From Arthrobacter silvisoli (GTDB lineage Bacteria; Actinomycetota; Actinomycetes; Actinomycetales; Micrococcaceae): a stretch of DNA of 41,132 bases. The translations under genes and the position numbers were made by a program. Shown one piece after another: positions 19,242 to 27,362 of the stretch. Position 1 is the first letter of the stretch; each line of letters opens with the position of its first letter. The notes beneath the pieces are model-generated. The model made no database searches. It saw only the letters and a program-made list of their open reading frames with translations, and was not told where the DNA came from. The DNA lies in NCBI RefSeq assembly GCF_003369445.1, contig NZ_QRCU01000038.1, positions 1 to 41,132 of the forward strand, given 5' to 3'.

Positions 19242-20110
19242 GTGAACAGCGTCCCTTCAAAACCCGGCGAAAAGCGTGCCCGGCCATCCGAGAAAACGAT
19301 GAGCCAGTCGAAGTCGAATTCTTCCTCCAACAACCGCGGCTCCACAAGGAACAACGCCGTGGCCAGGGCATCCGCTTCCAGCGCGCTTGGCGCCATGGTC
19401 CACGTTGCCACCACCGTGTCCACAGGCCTGCCGGTGACGGCGTCCAGCACGTGGTGCAGCCCGTCGCCCCAGGCGCGCCGGTTGCTCGCCGAAGCGCACA
19501 ATGCCCGGTTGCCGAGCTCGACGACGCCGATCGCCTGCGCGGGATCGTACGGGTGCTCCAGGCCCACCCGCAGCGGTGCCGGCCCGGCATGGAGCATGTC
19601 ACCGCTGCCGTCCACGAGGTAGTCCGCAATGCCGTCCGCCCGCAGGATCCCCGCCAGCAGGTCCACGAGCTGGCCCTTTCCGGCGGCGCCGACGTCGAGC
19701 ACCACCGGCTCGGTACACGTCAGCGTGCTGCCGTCCCAGCGGAGGACGTCTTCCCAGCGCGGAGCGGGCCGGGCCGGGCCGCGCGGAACCAGGGCATAGT
19801 CCGCGCCGTAGCCGAGCTGCTCGAGGCTGCCGCCCACCAAAGGCGTCATCGAACCGCCGCTGAGGCGGTACAGGGTGCCGAAGACGGCCCCCAACTGTTC
19901 GGCATGCGGGGGCAGGGAGACCGTTCCGGCCGCCCGCGCCAGTTCCACGAGCCGTGAATCGGGCCGGAAGCGGGAGTAGCTGAGGTCGTAATCCTCCACG
20001 GCCCGCAGCACGCGGATGCGCACCGCGGGGGCGAGCGGGTCCGGCGTCGAAATCTCCCAGCCGGTGCCGATGCCGTCAAAAGCGAAGGTGTCCCAGCCGG
20101 GGTGCGCCAT
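19238..20110 (-). CDS. apbE: ApbE-like FAD:protein FMN transferase
   Basis: This 290-residue ApbE-family flavin transferase attaches FMN from FAD to Thr/Ser of target proteins, with Mg2+. Family motifs include YSRFRPDSRLVELARA (about 45-60), LDVGAAGKGQLVDLL (about 139-153), DGSGDM (about 167-172), HHVLDAVTGRP (about 219-229) and the C-terminal TMAPSALEADALATALF. No signal peptide is visible, unlike many proteobacterial ApbEs, so whether it acts inside or is exported unconventionally is open. It lies 6 bases after the FMN-binding lipoprotein gene and overlaps the membrane reductase gene, and the natural acceptor is that lipoprotein. Confidence 0.9.
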   Translation of the reverse strand: MAHPGWDTFAFDGIGTGWEISTPDPLAPAVRIRVLRAVEDYDLSYSRFRPDSRLVELARAAGTVSLPPHAEQLGAVFGTLYRLSGGSMTPLVGGSLEQLGYGADYALVPRGPARPAPRWEDVLRWDGSTLTCTEPVVLDVGAAGKGQLVDLLAGILRADGIADYLVDGSGDMLHAGPAPLRVGLEHPYDPAQAIGVVELGNRALCASASNRRAWGDGLHHVLDAVTGRPVDTVVATWTMAPSALEADALATALFLVEPRLLEEEFDFDWLIVFSDGRARFSPGFEGTLFT

Positions 20111-20116
20111 GGCCGG

Positions 20117-20578
20117 CTACTTCGCCTGGGCCTTGATGGATTCCACGGCCTGGTTGAAGCCGCCACTGGTCAGCGAGGAACCGGCCACCTTGGAGACGTT
20201 GAGCTCGTCGAGCTTCCTGCCCACGACCTGCGCCGCGATGCCGTCCGCGAACTCGCCCTGGAACTTCCGGGTATTGGGACTGGTGGGGTGGGTGGTGATT
20301 TCCACGCCGGTGACCGTACCGTCCGCCAGGGTCAGCTGGACGCCCACGGTTTCGGTCCCGTTGGGTGAGACGTAGTTGCCGTCGGCACTGTACGTGCCGT
20401 CCTTATATCCGCCCGAGCTGCCGGTGGACGGGTCCGCGGACGACGCGGCCGACGGCGTCTTGGTGGAGGGGGCCACCGCGGACGGTGCCTGGGCGGTCGG
20501 CGCACAGGCGGCCACGGCTCCCGCGAGGGAGAGTCCGGCGACGCCGGTGAGGAGGCTCTTGCGAAGTGGCGTGGTCAT
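20117..20578 (-). CDS. FMN-binding domain lipoprotein, predicted ApbE substrate
   Basis: This 153-residue protein has a lipoprotein signal peptide (basic MTTPLRKSLL, hydrophobic core, lipobox VAAC with C25) and a Ser/Pro/Ala-rich linker (26-58). A small FMN_bind domain follows (60-153, beginning YKDGTYSADGNYVSPNG, with GVQLTLADGTVTGVEITTHP). The usual flavinylation site S-G-A-T-x-T-S near the end is replaced by A132-G-S-S-L-T-S138, so the acceptor would be S135, and the upstream Asp of the consensus is Ser. The domain would face the cell-wall side as an electron carrier fed by the membrane reductase. It is the first gene of the operon and is divergent from argS. Confidence 0.82.
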   Translation of the reverse strand: MTTPLRKSLLTGVAGLSLAGAVAACAPTAQAPSAVAPSTKTPSAASSADPSTGSSGGYKDGTYSADGNYVSPNGTETVGVQLTLADGTVTGVEITTHPTSPNTRKFQGEFADGIAAQVVGRKLDELNVSKVAGSSLTSGGFNQAVESIKAQAK

Positions 20579-20594
20579 GGTGTGCTCGTTTCAA

Positions 20595-20614
20595 CTGGAC
20601 AAGATGCTGGACAA
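20595..20614. promoter_or_regulatory. Direct 8-base repeats upstream of the FMN-binding lipoprotein gene
   Basis: CTGGACAA occurs at 20595-20602 and 20607-20614, with a period of 12 bases, 17 bases from the lipoprotein start on the opposite strand. About one helical turn of spacing suits a regulator bound to one face of the DNA. The remaining divergent gap up to argS (20615-20766) holds the promoters of both units, but only the argS -10 is clear. Confidence 0.35.
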
Positions 20615-20754
20615 TGCAGTCAATGTGCCAAGGCGATACATTCCTTTGACGTCCGAACCAGCGTAGTGGTTCACCCTGTGCGGGACGGAAGCCCAATCTG
20701 TGCCCAGGCTGTGACGCAGCCCAGTGCAATTCCTCCACTTGCAAGCCCCGACGG

Positions 20755-20766
20755 TACGCTAGACGG
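20755..20766 (+). promoter_or_regulatory. -10 element for a probably leaderless argS transcript
   Basis: TACGCT at 20755-20760 is exactly six bases from the GTG start at 20767. No Shine-Dalgarno is present, so the mRNA probably begins at the start codon. A clear -35 hexamer is not seen. Confidence 0.55.
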
Positions 20767-22431
20767 GTGACTCCCGAAGAACTCTCTGCCGCCATATCCG
20801 CCTGCCTTAAGGACGCTGTCGCCGCCGGCGACGTCGCCCTTTCCGAATCCGAGCTGCCGGATGAGGTGCGCGTGGAGCGACCCAAGAACCGGGAGCACGG
20901 TGACTGGGCCACGAACATCGCCCTGCAGCTCGCCAAGAAGGCCGGCACCAACCCGCGCGAATTCGCCACCCTCCTGAGCACCCGGCTCAAGGAGATCGAC
21001 GGCGTCACGGCCGTGGACATCGCCGGTCCCGGCTTCCTGAACATCACCGTGGACGCGGCCGCCGCCGGCGCCCTGGCCAAGGTGATCGTGGAAAGCGGGA
21101 GCGCCTACGGAAGCAACCAGGCGCTCGCCGGGCACGTCGTCAACATGGAATTCGTCTCCGCCAACCCCACCGGCCCGCTGCACATCGGCCACACCCGCTG
21201 GGCCGCGCTCGGCGACTCGATCGCCCGCGTGCTGCGTGCCTCCGGTGCCGACGTCACGGCCGAGTACTACATCAACGACGCCGGTTCCCAGATGAACGTC
21301 TTCGCCAACTCCGTGCTGTCCCGCCTGCACGGCCGCGACGTTCCGGAGGGCGGTTACCCGGGCCAGTACATCGTGGAACTCGGCGACGAGGTCCTCAGGG
21401 CCCACCCGGCCATCCGCGAACTCACGGACGAAGCCGCGCTGCCGGTCATCCGCCAGGCCGCCTACGAGGCACAGATGGCGGACATCAAGGCCACGCTCTC
21501 GGACTTCGGCGTGTCCTTCGACGTCTACTTCTCCGAGAAGGAACTGCATGACCACGGCGCCATCGAGTCCGCCGTCGCCCGCCTGCGCGAGCAGGGCCAC
21601 GTGTTCGACAAGGACGGTGCGGTCTGGCTGCGCACCACGGACTTCGGCGACGACAAGGACCGCGTGATGATCCGGGCCAACGGCGAACCCACCTACTTCG
21701 CCGCCGACGCCGCCTACTACCTGTCCAAGAAGGACCGCGGCTTCGCCGAGAAGATCTACCTGCTCGGCGCGGACCACCACGGCTACATCAACCGCCTCAA
21801 GGCCATTGCCGCCTGCGCGGGCGATGACCCGGAAGCCAACATCGAGGTCCTCATCGGCCAACTGGTGTCGGTCAACGGCGCCAAGCTGTCCAAGCGTGCC
21901 GGCAACATCATCGAGCTCAAGGACCTTATCTCCTGGCTCGGCACCGACGCCGTGCGCTACTCCCTGGCCCGTTTCCCCGCGGACTCGCCGCTGACCCTGG
22001 ACCCGGAGCTGCTGAAGAAGAACAGCAACGAGAACCCGGTGTTCTACGTGCAGTACGCCCACGCCCGCTCGCGCGGCGCGGCACGCAACGCGGCCGAGGC
22101 CGGCGTTGAGCGCCAGGTCAACGGTGTGGACGCCTTCGACGCCTCGCTGCTGGACCACGCCACGGAGAACGAGCTTCTGTCCTACCTGGGCAGCTACCCC
22201 TCGATCGTGGCCAAGGCCGCCGAGTTCCGCGAACCGCACCGGGTGGCCCGCCACCTGGAAGTGATCGCCGGCGCCTACCACCGCTGGTACGACGCCTGCC
22301 GTGTCTCGCCGCAGGGTGAAGAACCCGTGCGCGACGTCAACCGGACCCGCCTGTGGCTCAACGACGCCACCAGCCAGGTCCTCGCCAACGGCCTCGAACT
22401 GCTCGGTGTCTCCGCGCCGGAACGGATGTGA
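20767..22431 (+). CDS. argS: Arginyl-tRNA synthetase
   Basis: This 554-residue class I synthetase charges tRNA-Arg. The N-terminal Add-1 domain spans about 1-100. The HIGH box is H139-I-G-H142 in SANPTGPLHIGHTRW, and the KMSKS equivalent is K373-L-S-K-R377. The anticodon-binding DALR domain (about 435-554, beginning NPVFYVQYAHARSRGAARNA) closes the protein. The GTG start at 20767 is chosen because the frame begins MTPEELSAAISACL, as in actinobacterial ArgS, and because the -10 sequence sits six bases away. lysA starts 4 bases after the stop; argS-lysA coupling is conserved in Gram-positive actinobacteria such as Corynebacterium. Confidence 0.96.
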   Translation: MTPEELSAAISACLKDAVAAGDVALSESELPDEVRVERPKNREHGDWATNIALQLAKKAGTNPREFATLLSTRLKEIDGVTAVDIAGPGFLNITVDAAAAGALAKVIVESGSAYGSNQALAGHVVNMEFVSANPTGPLHIGHTRWAALGDSIARVLRASGADVTAEYYINDAGSQMNVFANSVLSRLHGRDVPEGGYPGQYIVELGDEVLRAHPAIRELTDEAALPVIRQAAYEAQMADIKATLSDFGVSFDVYFSEKELHDHGAIESAVARLREQGHVFDKDGAVWLRTTDFGDDKDRVMIRANGEPTYFAADAAYYLSKKDRGFAEKIYLLGADHHGYINRLKAIAACAGDDPEANIEVLIGQLVSVNGAKLSKRAGNIIELKDLISWLGTDAVRYSLARFPADSPLTLDPELLKKNSNENPVFYVQYAHARSRGAARNAAEAGVERQVNGVDAFDASLLDHATENELLSYLGSYPSIVAKAAEFREPHRVARHLEVIAGAYHRWYDACRVSPQGEEPVRDVNRTRLWLNDATSQVLANGLELLGVSAPERM

Positions 22432-22435
22432 CCCG

Positions 22436-23920
22436 ATGACCGAAACCCAGCTGGCTGGAAACACTGGCGCATCCCCGCTCGCTCCGGAATGGCTCGCCGT
22501 GCCGTCGGATCTGAACGCTCTGCACAAGCCCATGTGGGCGGCCGGTGTTGACCGCAACGACGGCGGCGAACTCGCCATCGACGGCATCCCCGTCAGCGAG
22601 CTCAAGGCACAGTTCGGCAGCCCGCTCTTCGTGATGAGCGAAACGGACTTCCGCGCCCGGGCCCGCGCCTTCAAGGACGCCTTCGACGCCGCGTTCGAGG
22701 ACATCTGCGGGGGAGTGGACGTGTACTACGCGGGCAAGTCCTTCCTGTGCACGGCCGTCGCCTCCTGGGTTGCCGAGGAGGGCCTGCGCCTGGATACCTG
22801 TTCCGGCGGCGAGCTCGCCGTTGCTGCCAGGGCCGGGATCGACGGTGCGGACCTCGGCCTGCACGGCAACAACAAGTCCGATGCCGAGATCAACCGCGCC
22901 CTGGACATGAAGCTCGGCCGGATCGTCGTGGACAGCCTGGATGAACTCGAGCGCGTGGCCAAGATCGCCTCGGCGCGCGGCGAGGTGGCGAAGGTGATGC
23001 TGCGCCTGACCCCGGGGGTGCACGCGCACACCCACGAGTTCATCGCCACCGCCCACGAGGACCAGAAGTTCGGCCTCTCCATGGCCGGGGACTCCACCGA
23101 GGAAGCAGGCCTCTCCGCAGCGGAAGAGGCGGTGGCCGCGGCAACGGCCTACCCGGGCGTGGAACTGCTCGGCCTGCACTGCCACATCGGCTCGCAGATC
23201 TTCGAACCCGAGGGCTTCGCCCTGGCCGCCGAAAAGCTGCTGGTCTTCCTGGCCGCCATGCAGGCCAAGTACTCCATCACCCTGCCCGAGCTCGACCTCG
23301 GCGGCGGCTACGGCATCGCCTACACTCCGGTGGACACCCCCCGCCCTGCTGCGGAAATCGCACAGGCGATGGCCGCCGTCGTCCGCTCGACCTGCGCGCA
23401 GCTTGGCATCACGGCGCCGCGCATCTCGATCGAGCCCGGCCGCGCGATCGTCGGCAGCAGCACGTTCACCCTCTATGAGGTCGGCACCCTGAAAACCGTG
23501 CGCGTGGACGCCCCGGCGGCTGCGGGAGCCGCGGAAAACGTTACGTTCCCGCGCCGCTATGTGTCGGTCGACGGCGGCATGAGCGACAACGCCCGTCCGG
23601 TGCTCTACGACGCGGATTATTCGGCTGTTCTCGCCTCCCGGACGTCCCTTGCCGAACCGCAGTTGTCCCGAGTAGTGGGCAAACATTGCGAGAGCGGCGA
23701 CATAGTTGTTAGAGATGTATATCTGCCCGCGGATGTGGCAGCCGGTGATTTGCTCGCAGTACCGGGTACCGGCGCCTACTGCTGGGCCCTCTCCAGCAAC
23801 TACAACTACCTGGCCCGGCCGGGCGTCGTCGCTGTGCGCGACGGGGCAGCCCGGTGGATTGTCCGCGGGGAAACCGAAGAAGATCTGTTGAACCGCGACA
23901 TGGGAGTGGCGAATGTCTGA
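22436..23920 (+). CDS. lysA: Diaminopimelate decarboxylase
   Basis: This 494-residue PLP enzyme of fold type III makes L-lysine from meso-diaminopimelate. K101 (VYYAGKSFLC) holds PLP. HCHIGSQI and the GGGYGIAY loop bind PLP phosphate, and the C-terminal barrel carries CESGDI, with the catalytic Cys from the partner subunit, and YCWALSSNYN. The start at 22436 follows argS by 4 bases; the first about 35 residues are a normal actinobacterial extension. Codons 423-429 are seven in a row ending in A or T, including ATA and AGA, in an otherwise GC-ending gene, and coincide with a promoter-like sequence. It overlaps hom by 8 bases. Confidence 0.96.
   Translation: MTETQLAGNTGASPLAPEWLAVPSDLNALHKPMWAAGVDRNDGGELAIDGIPVSELKAQFGSPLFVMSETDFRARARAFKDAFDAAFEDICGGVDVYYAGKSFLCTAVASWVAEEGLRLDTCSGGELAVAARAGIDGADLGLHGNNKSDAEINRALDMKLGRIVVDSLDELERVAKIASARGEVAKVMLRLTPGVHAHTHEFIATAHEDQKFGLSMAGDSTEEAGLSAAEEAVAAATAYPGVELLGLHCHIGSQIFEPEGFALAAEKLLVFLAAMQAKYSITLPELDLGGGYGIAYTPVDTPRPAAEIAQAMAAVVRSTCAQLGITAPRISIEPGRAIVGSSTFTLYEVGTLKTVRVDAPAAAGAAENVTFPRRYVSVDGGMSDNARPVLYDADYSAVLASRTSLAEPQLSRVVGKHCESGDIVVRDVYLPADVAAGDLLAVPGTGAYCWALSSNYNYLARPGVVAVRDGAARWIVRGETEEDLLNRDMGVANV
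23686..23715 (+). promoter_or_regulatory. Candidate intragenic promoter for hom-thrC-thrB inside lysA
   Basis: TTGCGA (23686-23691), an 18-base spacer and TAGAGA (23710-23715) preceded by TG in extended -10 position lie in the AT-ending codon patch of lysA, about 200 bases before the hom start at 23913. The unusual codon choice argues that the DNA here is constrained by something other than the protein. Confidence 0.45.
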
Positions 23921-25229
23921 AGTGCGCACCTTGAAAGTGGCCCTGCTGGGTTGTGGCAACGTCGGGGCACAGGTTGCGCGGATTCTGCTTGACGACGCCG
24001 AGGCCTTGGCGGCCCGCAGCGGTGCCCGCCTGGAGCTCTCCGGGATCGCCGTGCGCAACCTCGACGCCAAGCGCGACGTCGACCTGCCCCGCGAGCTGTT
24101 CACCACCGACGCCGAAACCCTGGTCAAGGACGCCGACCTCGTCATCGAGCTGCTCGGCGGCATCGAGCCGGCCCGTTCCCTGATCCTCACCGCCATCCAG
24201 AACGGTGCCTGCGTGGTCACCGGCAACAAGGCGCTGCTCGCGCAGGACGGTCCCACCCTCTACGAAGAGGCGGACAAAGCCGGCGTGCAGCTGTCCTACG
24301 AGGCCGCCGTCGCCGGTGCGATCCCGATCCTGCGCCCCATCCGCGACAGCCTTTCCGGCGACCGCATCACCCGCGTGCTCGGCATCGTGAACGGCACCAC
24401 CAACTTCATCCTCGACCAGATGGACACCACCGGCGCCCAGTTCGCCGATGCCCTCGCCGAAGCACAGCGCCTGGGCTACGCCGAAGCGGACCCCACGGCC
24501 GACGTCGAAGGCTATGACGCCGCCGCCAAGGCCGCCATCCTCGCGTCGCTGTCCTTCCACACCCGCTTCGCCCTGGAAGACGTCCACCGCGAAGGCATCA
24601 CCAAGGTCACGGCGTCGGACATCGCCTCGGCGAAGGAAGCCGGCTTTGTCATCAAGCTGCTCGCCATTGCCGAGAAGCTGGTAGACGCCGACGGCGGCGA
24701 AGGCGTTTCGGTGCGCGTGCACCCGACGCTCCTGCCGCGTGAACACCCGCTGGCCGCCGTCCGCGGCGCGTTCAACGCCGTCTTCATCGAGGCAGAGAAC
24801 GCCGGCGAACTGATGTTCTACGGCCAAGGCGCCGGCGGCACCCCGACGGCTTCGGCAGTGCTCGGCGACCTCGTGTCCGCCGCGCGCCGCCTGGTGCTGG
24901 GCGGCCCCGGCCGTACCGAAACCACCACCGGCCACGTCCCGGCGCTTCCGGTGGAAGCCTCCGAGACCAGCTACTACATCGGCCTCGACGTCGCCGACCA
25001 AGCCGGTGTGCTGGCCCGGATCGCCCACATCTTTGCGGAGAACGGCGTGTCCATCGAAATCATGCGCCAGACCATCCACCGCGATGCCGCCTCGAACGTC
25101 GAGTCGGCTGAGCTGAAGATCGTCACGCACCGTGCATCCGAAGCCGCACTCGCGGCAACCGTCGAGGCCGTCAGGGCCCTCGACGTCATCAATTCCGTCA
25201 CATCCGTACTGCGGGTAGAAGGGGTCTAA
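23913..25229 (+). CDS. hom: Homoserine dehydrogenase with C-terminal ACT domain
   Basis: This 438-residue cytoplasmic enzyme reduces aspartate semialdehyde to homoserine, the branch point to threonine, methionine and isoleucine. The NAD(P) motif GCGNVG is at 13-18, the catalytic region contains GIVNGTTNFIL and YAEADPTADVEGYDAA, and an ACT domain (about 355-430, SYYIGLDVADQAGVLARIAHIFAENGVSI in two pieces) gives feedback control, normally by threonine. The start ATG lies within the end of lysA (8-base overlap). thrC begins directly after the stop, with no gap, so translation is probably coupled. Confidence 0.96.
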   Translation: MSEVRTLKVALLGCGNVGAQVARILLDDAEALAARSGARLELSGIAVRNLDAKRDVDLPRELFTTDAETLVKDADLVIELLGGIEPARSLILTAIQNGACVVTGNKALLAQDGPTLYEEADKAGVQLSYEAAVAGAIPILRPIRDSLSGDRITRVLGIVNGTTNFILDQMDTTGAQFADALAEAQRLGYAEADPTADVEGYDAAAKAAILASLSFHTRFALEDVHREGITKVTASDIASAKEAGFVIKLLAIAEKLVDADGGEGVSVRVHPTLLPREHPLAAVRGAFNAVFIEAENAGELMFYGQGAGGTPTASAVLGDLVSAARRLVLGGPGRTETTTGHVPALPVEASETSYYIGLDVADQAGVLARIAHIFAENGVSIEIMRQTIHRDAASNVESAELKIVTHRASEAALAATVEAVRALDVINSVTSVLRVEGV

Positions 25230-26336
25230 GTGGCTCACCAATGGCGCGGGGTAATCCGCGAATACGCTGAACGTCTGCCGGTCACGGAAGCCACCACGGT
25301 CATTACCCTCGGTGAGGGCGGCACCCCGCTGGTCCACGCGCAGAAGCTCTCCGAGCTCACCGGATCCCAGGTGTACCTCAAGGTCGAAGGCATGAACCCC
25401 ACCGGTTCCTTCAAGGACCGCGGCATGACCATGGCCATGACTGCAGCTGTCGAGGCCGGCGCCAAGGCCGTTGTGTGCGCCTCCACCGGCAACACCTCGG
25501 CTTCCGCCGCGGCATACGCCACCGCAGCCGGCCTGAAATGCGCCGTGCTGGTGCCCGAAGGCAAGATCTCCATGGGCAAGCTCAGCCAGGCGATCGCCCA
25601 CGGCGCCACCCTGCTGCAGGTGGACGGCAACTTCGACAACTGCCTGGACATCGCCCGCAAGCTGGGGGATTCCTACCCGGTGTTCCTGGTGAACTCGGTG
25701 AACCCGGCCCGTATCCAGGGCCAGAAGACCGGTGCCTTCGAGGTTGTCGATGCCTTGGGCGACGCTCCGGACATCCACGTGCTGCCCGTCGGCAACGCCG
25801 GCAACATCAGCGCCTACTGGAAGGGCTACAAGGAGTACTCCGCTCCCTACGAGTCCGCCACTGCCGGCACCCTGGCGGCCGTGTCCACCAAGACGCCGGC
25901 CATGTGGGGTTTCCAGGCCGCCGGTGCCGCGCCCTTCGTCGCCGGCCACCCGATCACCGAGCCGGACACCATCGCCACCGCCATCCGCATCGGCAACCCG
26001 GCATCCTGGGACACGGCCATCGCCGCGCGCGATGAGTCCGGCGGCCTCATCGAAGCTGTGACCGACGAGGAGATCCTGGACGCCCACCGCTGGCTGTCCT
26101 CCAAGGAAGGCGTCTTCGTGGAGCCGGGTTCTGCCGCCGGCGTCGCAGGCCTGATCAAGAAGCACGCCGCAGGCGAGGTGCCCACCGGCAAGACGATCGT
26201 CATCACCGTCACCGGACACGGCCTGAAGGACCCGCAGTGGGCCCTCCGTACCGCCGACGGCAGCGAAGTCCAGCCGGTCAAGGTGCCGAACGACGTCGTC
26301 ACTGTGGCAACCGAACTGGGCCTGGACGCCCGCTAG
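25230..26336 (+). CDS. thrC: Threonine synthase
   Basis: This 368-residue fold-type II PLP enzyme converts O-phosphohomoserine to threonine. The PLP lysine is K62 in [11 protein letters not shown]. The serine-rich substrate loop [14 protein letters not shown] and the phosphate-binding [13 protein letters not shown] are present. The length is that of the short class found in actinobacteria. The start is GTG 25230, immediately after the hom stop. thrB follows 36 bases later, completing the homoserine-to-threonine path in a single operon. Confidence 0.96.
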   Translation: MAHQWRGVIREYAERLPVTEATTVITLGEGGTPLVHAQKLSELTGSQVYLKVEGMNPTGSFKDRGMTMAMTAAVEAGAKAVVCASTGNTSASAAAYATAAGLKCAVLVPEGKISMGKLSQAIAHGATLLQVDGNFDNCLDIARKLGDSYPVFLVNSVNPARIQGQKTGAFEVVDALGDAPDIHVLPVGNAGNISAYWKGYKEYSAPYESATAGTLAAVSTKTPAMWGFQAAGAAPFVAGHPITEPDTIATAIRIGNPASWDTAIAARDESGGLIEAVTDEEILDAHRWLSSKEGVFVEPGSAAGVAGLIKKHAAGEVPTGKTIVITVTGHGLKDPQWALRTADGSEVQPVKVPNDVVTVATELGLDAR

Positions 26337-26372
26337 GCTTCCGAAGCAAACAGGACTGGAAGAAAACTAAGA

Positions 26373-27347
26373 GTGGAAACGACGCAGCCCGCCGCGGGCG
26401 AACTTACGACGCTCGCGGCGGGTCAGCAGCTGACCGTGCGGGTTCCCGGAACCAGCGCCAACCTTGGCCCCGGCTATGACAGCCTCGGACTGGCACTGTC
26501 AATTTACGACACCCTGACCGTGGAAACCCTCGATAACGGCGAGCTCGAATTCGACCTCTCCGGCGAAGGTGCGGACACGCTGCCCCGCGACGCCAGCCAC
26601 TTGGTCATCCGGGCCATCAATACGGCGCTCGAGCGTCTCGGTTTCCGCCACAACGGCCTGAAGATCACGGCTGACAACGTCAACCCGCATGGCCGCGGCC
26701 TCGGTTCCTCCGCCTCCGCAGTCGTCGCCGCCGTCACGGCCGCCAACGCGCTGGTTCCCGAGGACGCACGGCGCAGCCGCGAATGGATCCTGCAGCTGAC
26801 CAGCGAGATGGAAGGCCACCCGGACAACGTCGCTCCCGCGATTTTCGGCGGACTGGCGCTGTCCTGGCAGGACAGCGAGCAGTACAGCAGCGCCCGTGCC
26901 GACGTCGTGCCGTCGGTCATTCCGGTGGTCGCGGTTCCGGACTACGAACTGTCCACCGAAACTGCGCGCGGCCTGCTGCCCGCCTCGGTGGGCCACCATG
27001 CCGCTGCGATGAACGCCGGCCGGGCCGCCCTGCTGATCCACGCCCTCACCAAGGCCCCGGAATTCCTGCTGCCGGCTACCGAGGACTACCTGCACCAGAG
27101 CTACCGGGCCGAGGCAATGCAGCCGAGCGCGCAGCTGATTGCGGCACTCCGCTCCGAAGGGCACGCCGCCGTCGTGTCGGGCGCAGGTCCCACCGTCCTG
27201 GCTCTGGCCAACGGGGAAGAGGAAGCCGCAATCGTCGCTTCGCGGATTTCCGACTTCGCCGCGGGCAACACCCCCGGCGTCGCCTGGCGGGTCCTGACGC
27301 TGGCAGTGGACGTTGAAGGTGCTAGAGTGGAACTGCACCGGCGGTAA
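26373..27347 (+). CDS. thrB: Homoserine kinase
   Basis: This 324-residue GHMP-family kinase makes O-phosphohomoserine for ThrC. The ATP-binding GHMP loop is NPHGRGLGSSASA (about 104-116), the N-terminal RVPGTSANLGPGYDSLGLAL is the substrate segment, and GAGPTVLALA is the C-terminal GHMP motif. The start is GTG 26373. The last codons include the rare AGA within TGCTAGAGT, which reads as an extended -10 element, probably for rho. The stop codon sits in the loop of a strong hairpin (27329-27362). Confidence 0.95.
   Translation: METTQPAAGELTTLAAGQQLTVRVPGTSANLGPGYDSLGLALSIYDTLTVETLDNGELEFDLSGEGADTLPRDASHLVIRAINTALERLGFRHNGLKITADNVNPHGRGLGSSASAVVAAVTAANALVPEDARRSREWILQLTSEMEGHPDNVAPAIFGGLALSWQDSEQYSSARADVVPSVIPVVAVPDYELSTETARGLLPASVGHHAAAMNAGRAALLIHALTKAPEFLLPATEDYLHQSYRAEAMQPSAQLIAALRSEGHAAVVSGAGPTVLALANGEEEAAIVASRISDFAAGNTPGVAWRVLTLAVDVEGARVELHRR
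27320..27328 (+). promoter_or_regulatory. Extended -10 element, probable rho promoter
   Basis: TGC-TAGAGT (hexamer 27323-27328) overlaps the final codons of thrB and uses a rare AGA codon. A start about 7 bases downstream would give rho a leader of roughly 315 bases. No good -35 is seen, as expected for an extended -10 promoter. Confidence 0.45.
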
Positions 27348-27362
27348 ACCGCGGGCAGTTCC
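27329..27362 (+). promoter_or_regulatory. Bulged 14-base-pair hairpin at the thrB stop codon
   Basis: The 8-base arm GGAACTGC (27329-27336) pairs with GCAGTTCC (27355-27362). Inside it CC pairs with GG, and GCGG pairs with CCGC around a TAAA loop (27345-27348) that contains the thrB stop. Single bulges lie at 27337 and 27340. No T-tract follows. It may protect the thrB 3' end or form the 5' end of the rho leader. Confidence 0.6.

Noticed and set aside
23709..26219. Long minus-strand frames opposite lysA, hom and thrC
   Set aside because: Same artefact of high GC; glycine/valine/histidine-rich composition with no domain, while the plus strand has complete conserved enzymes.
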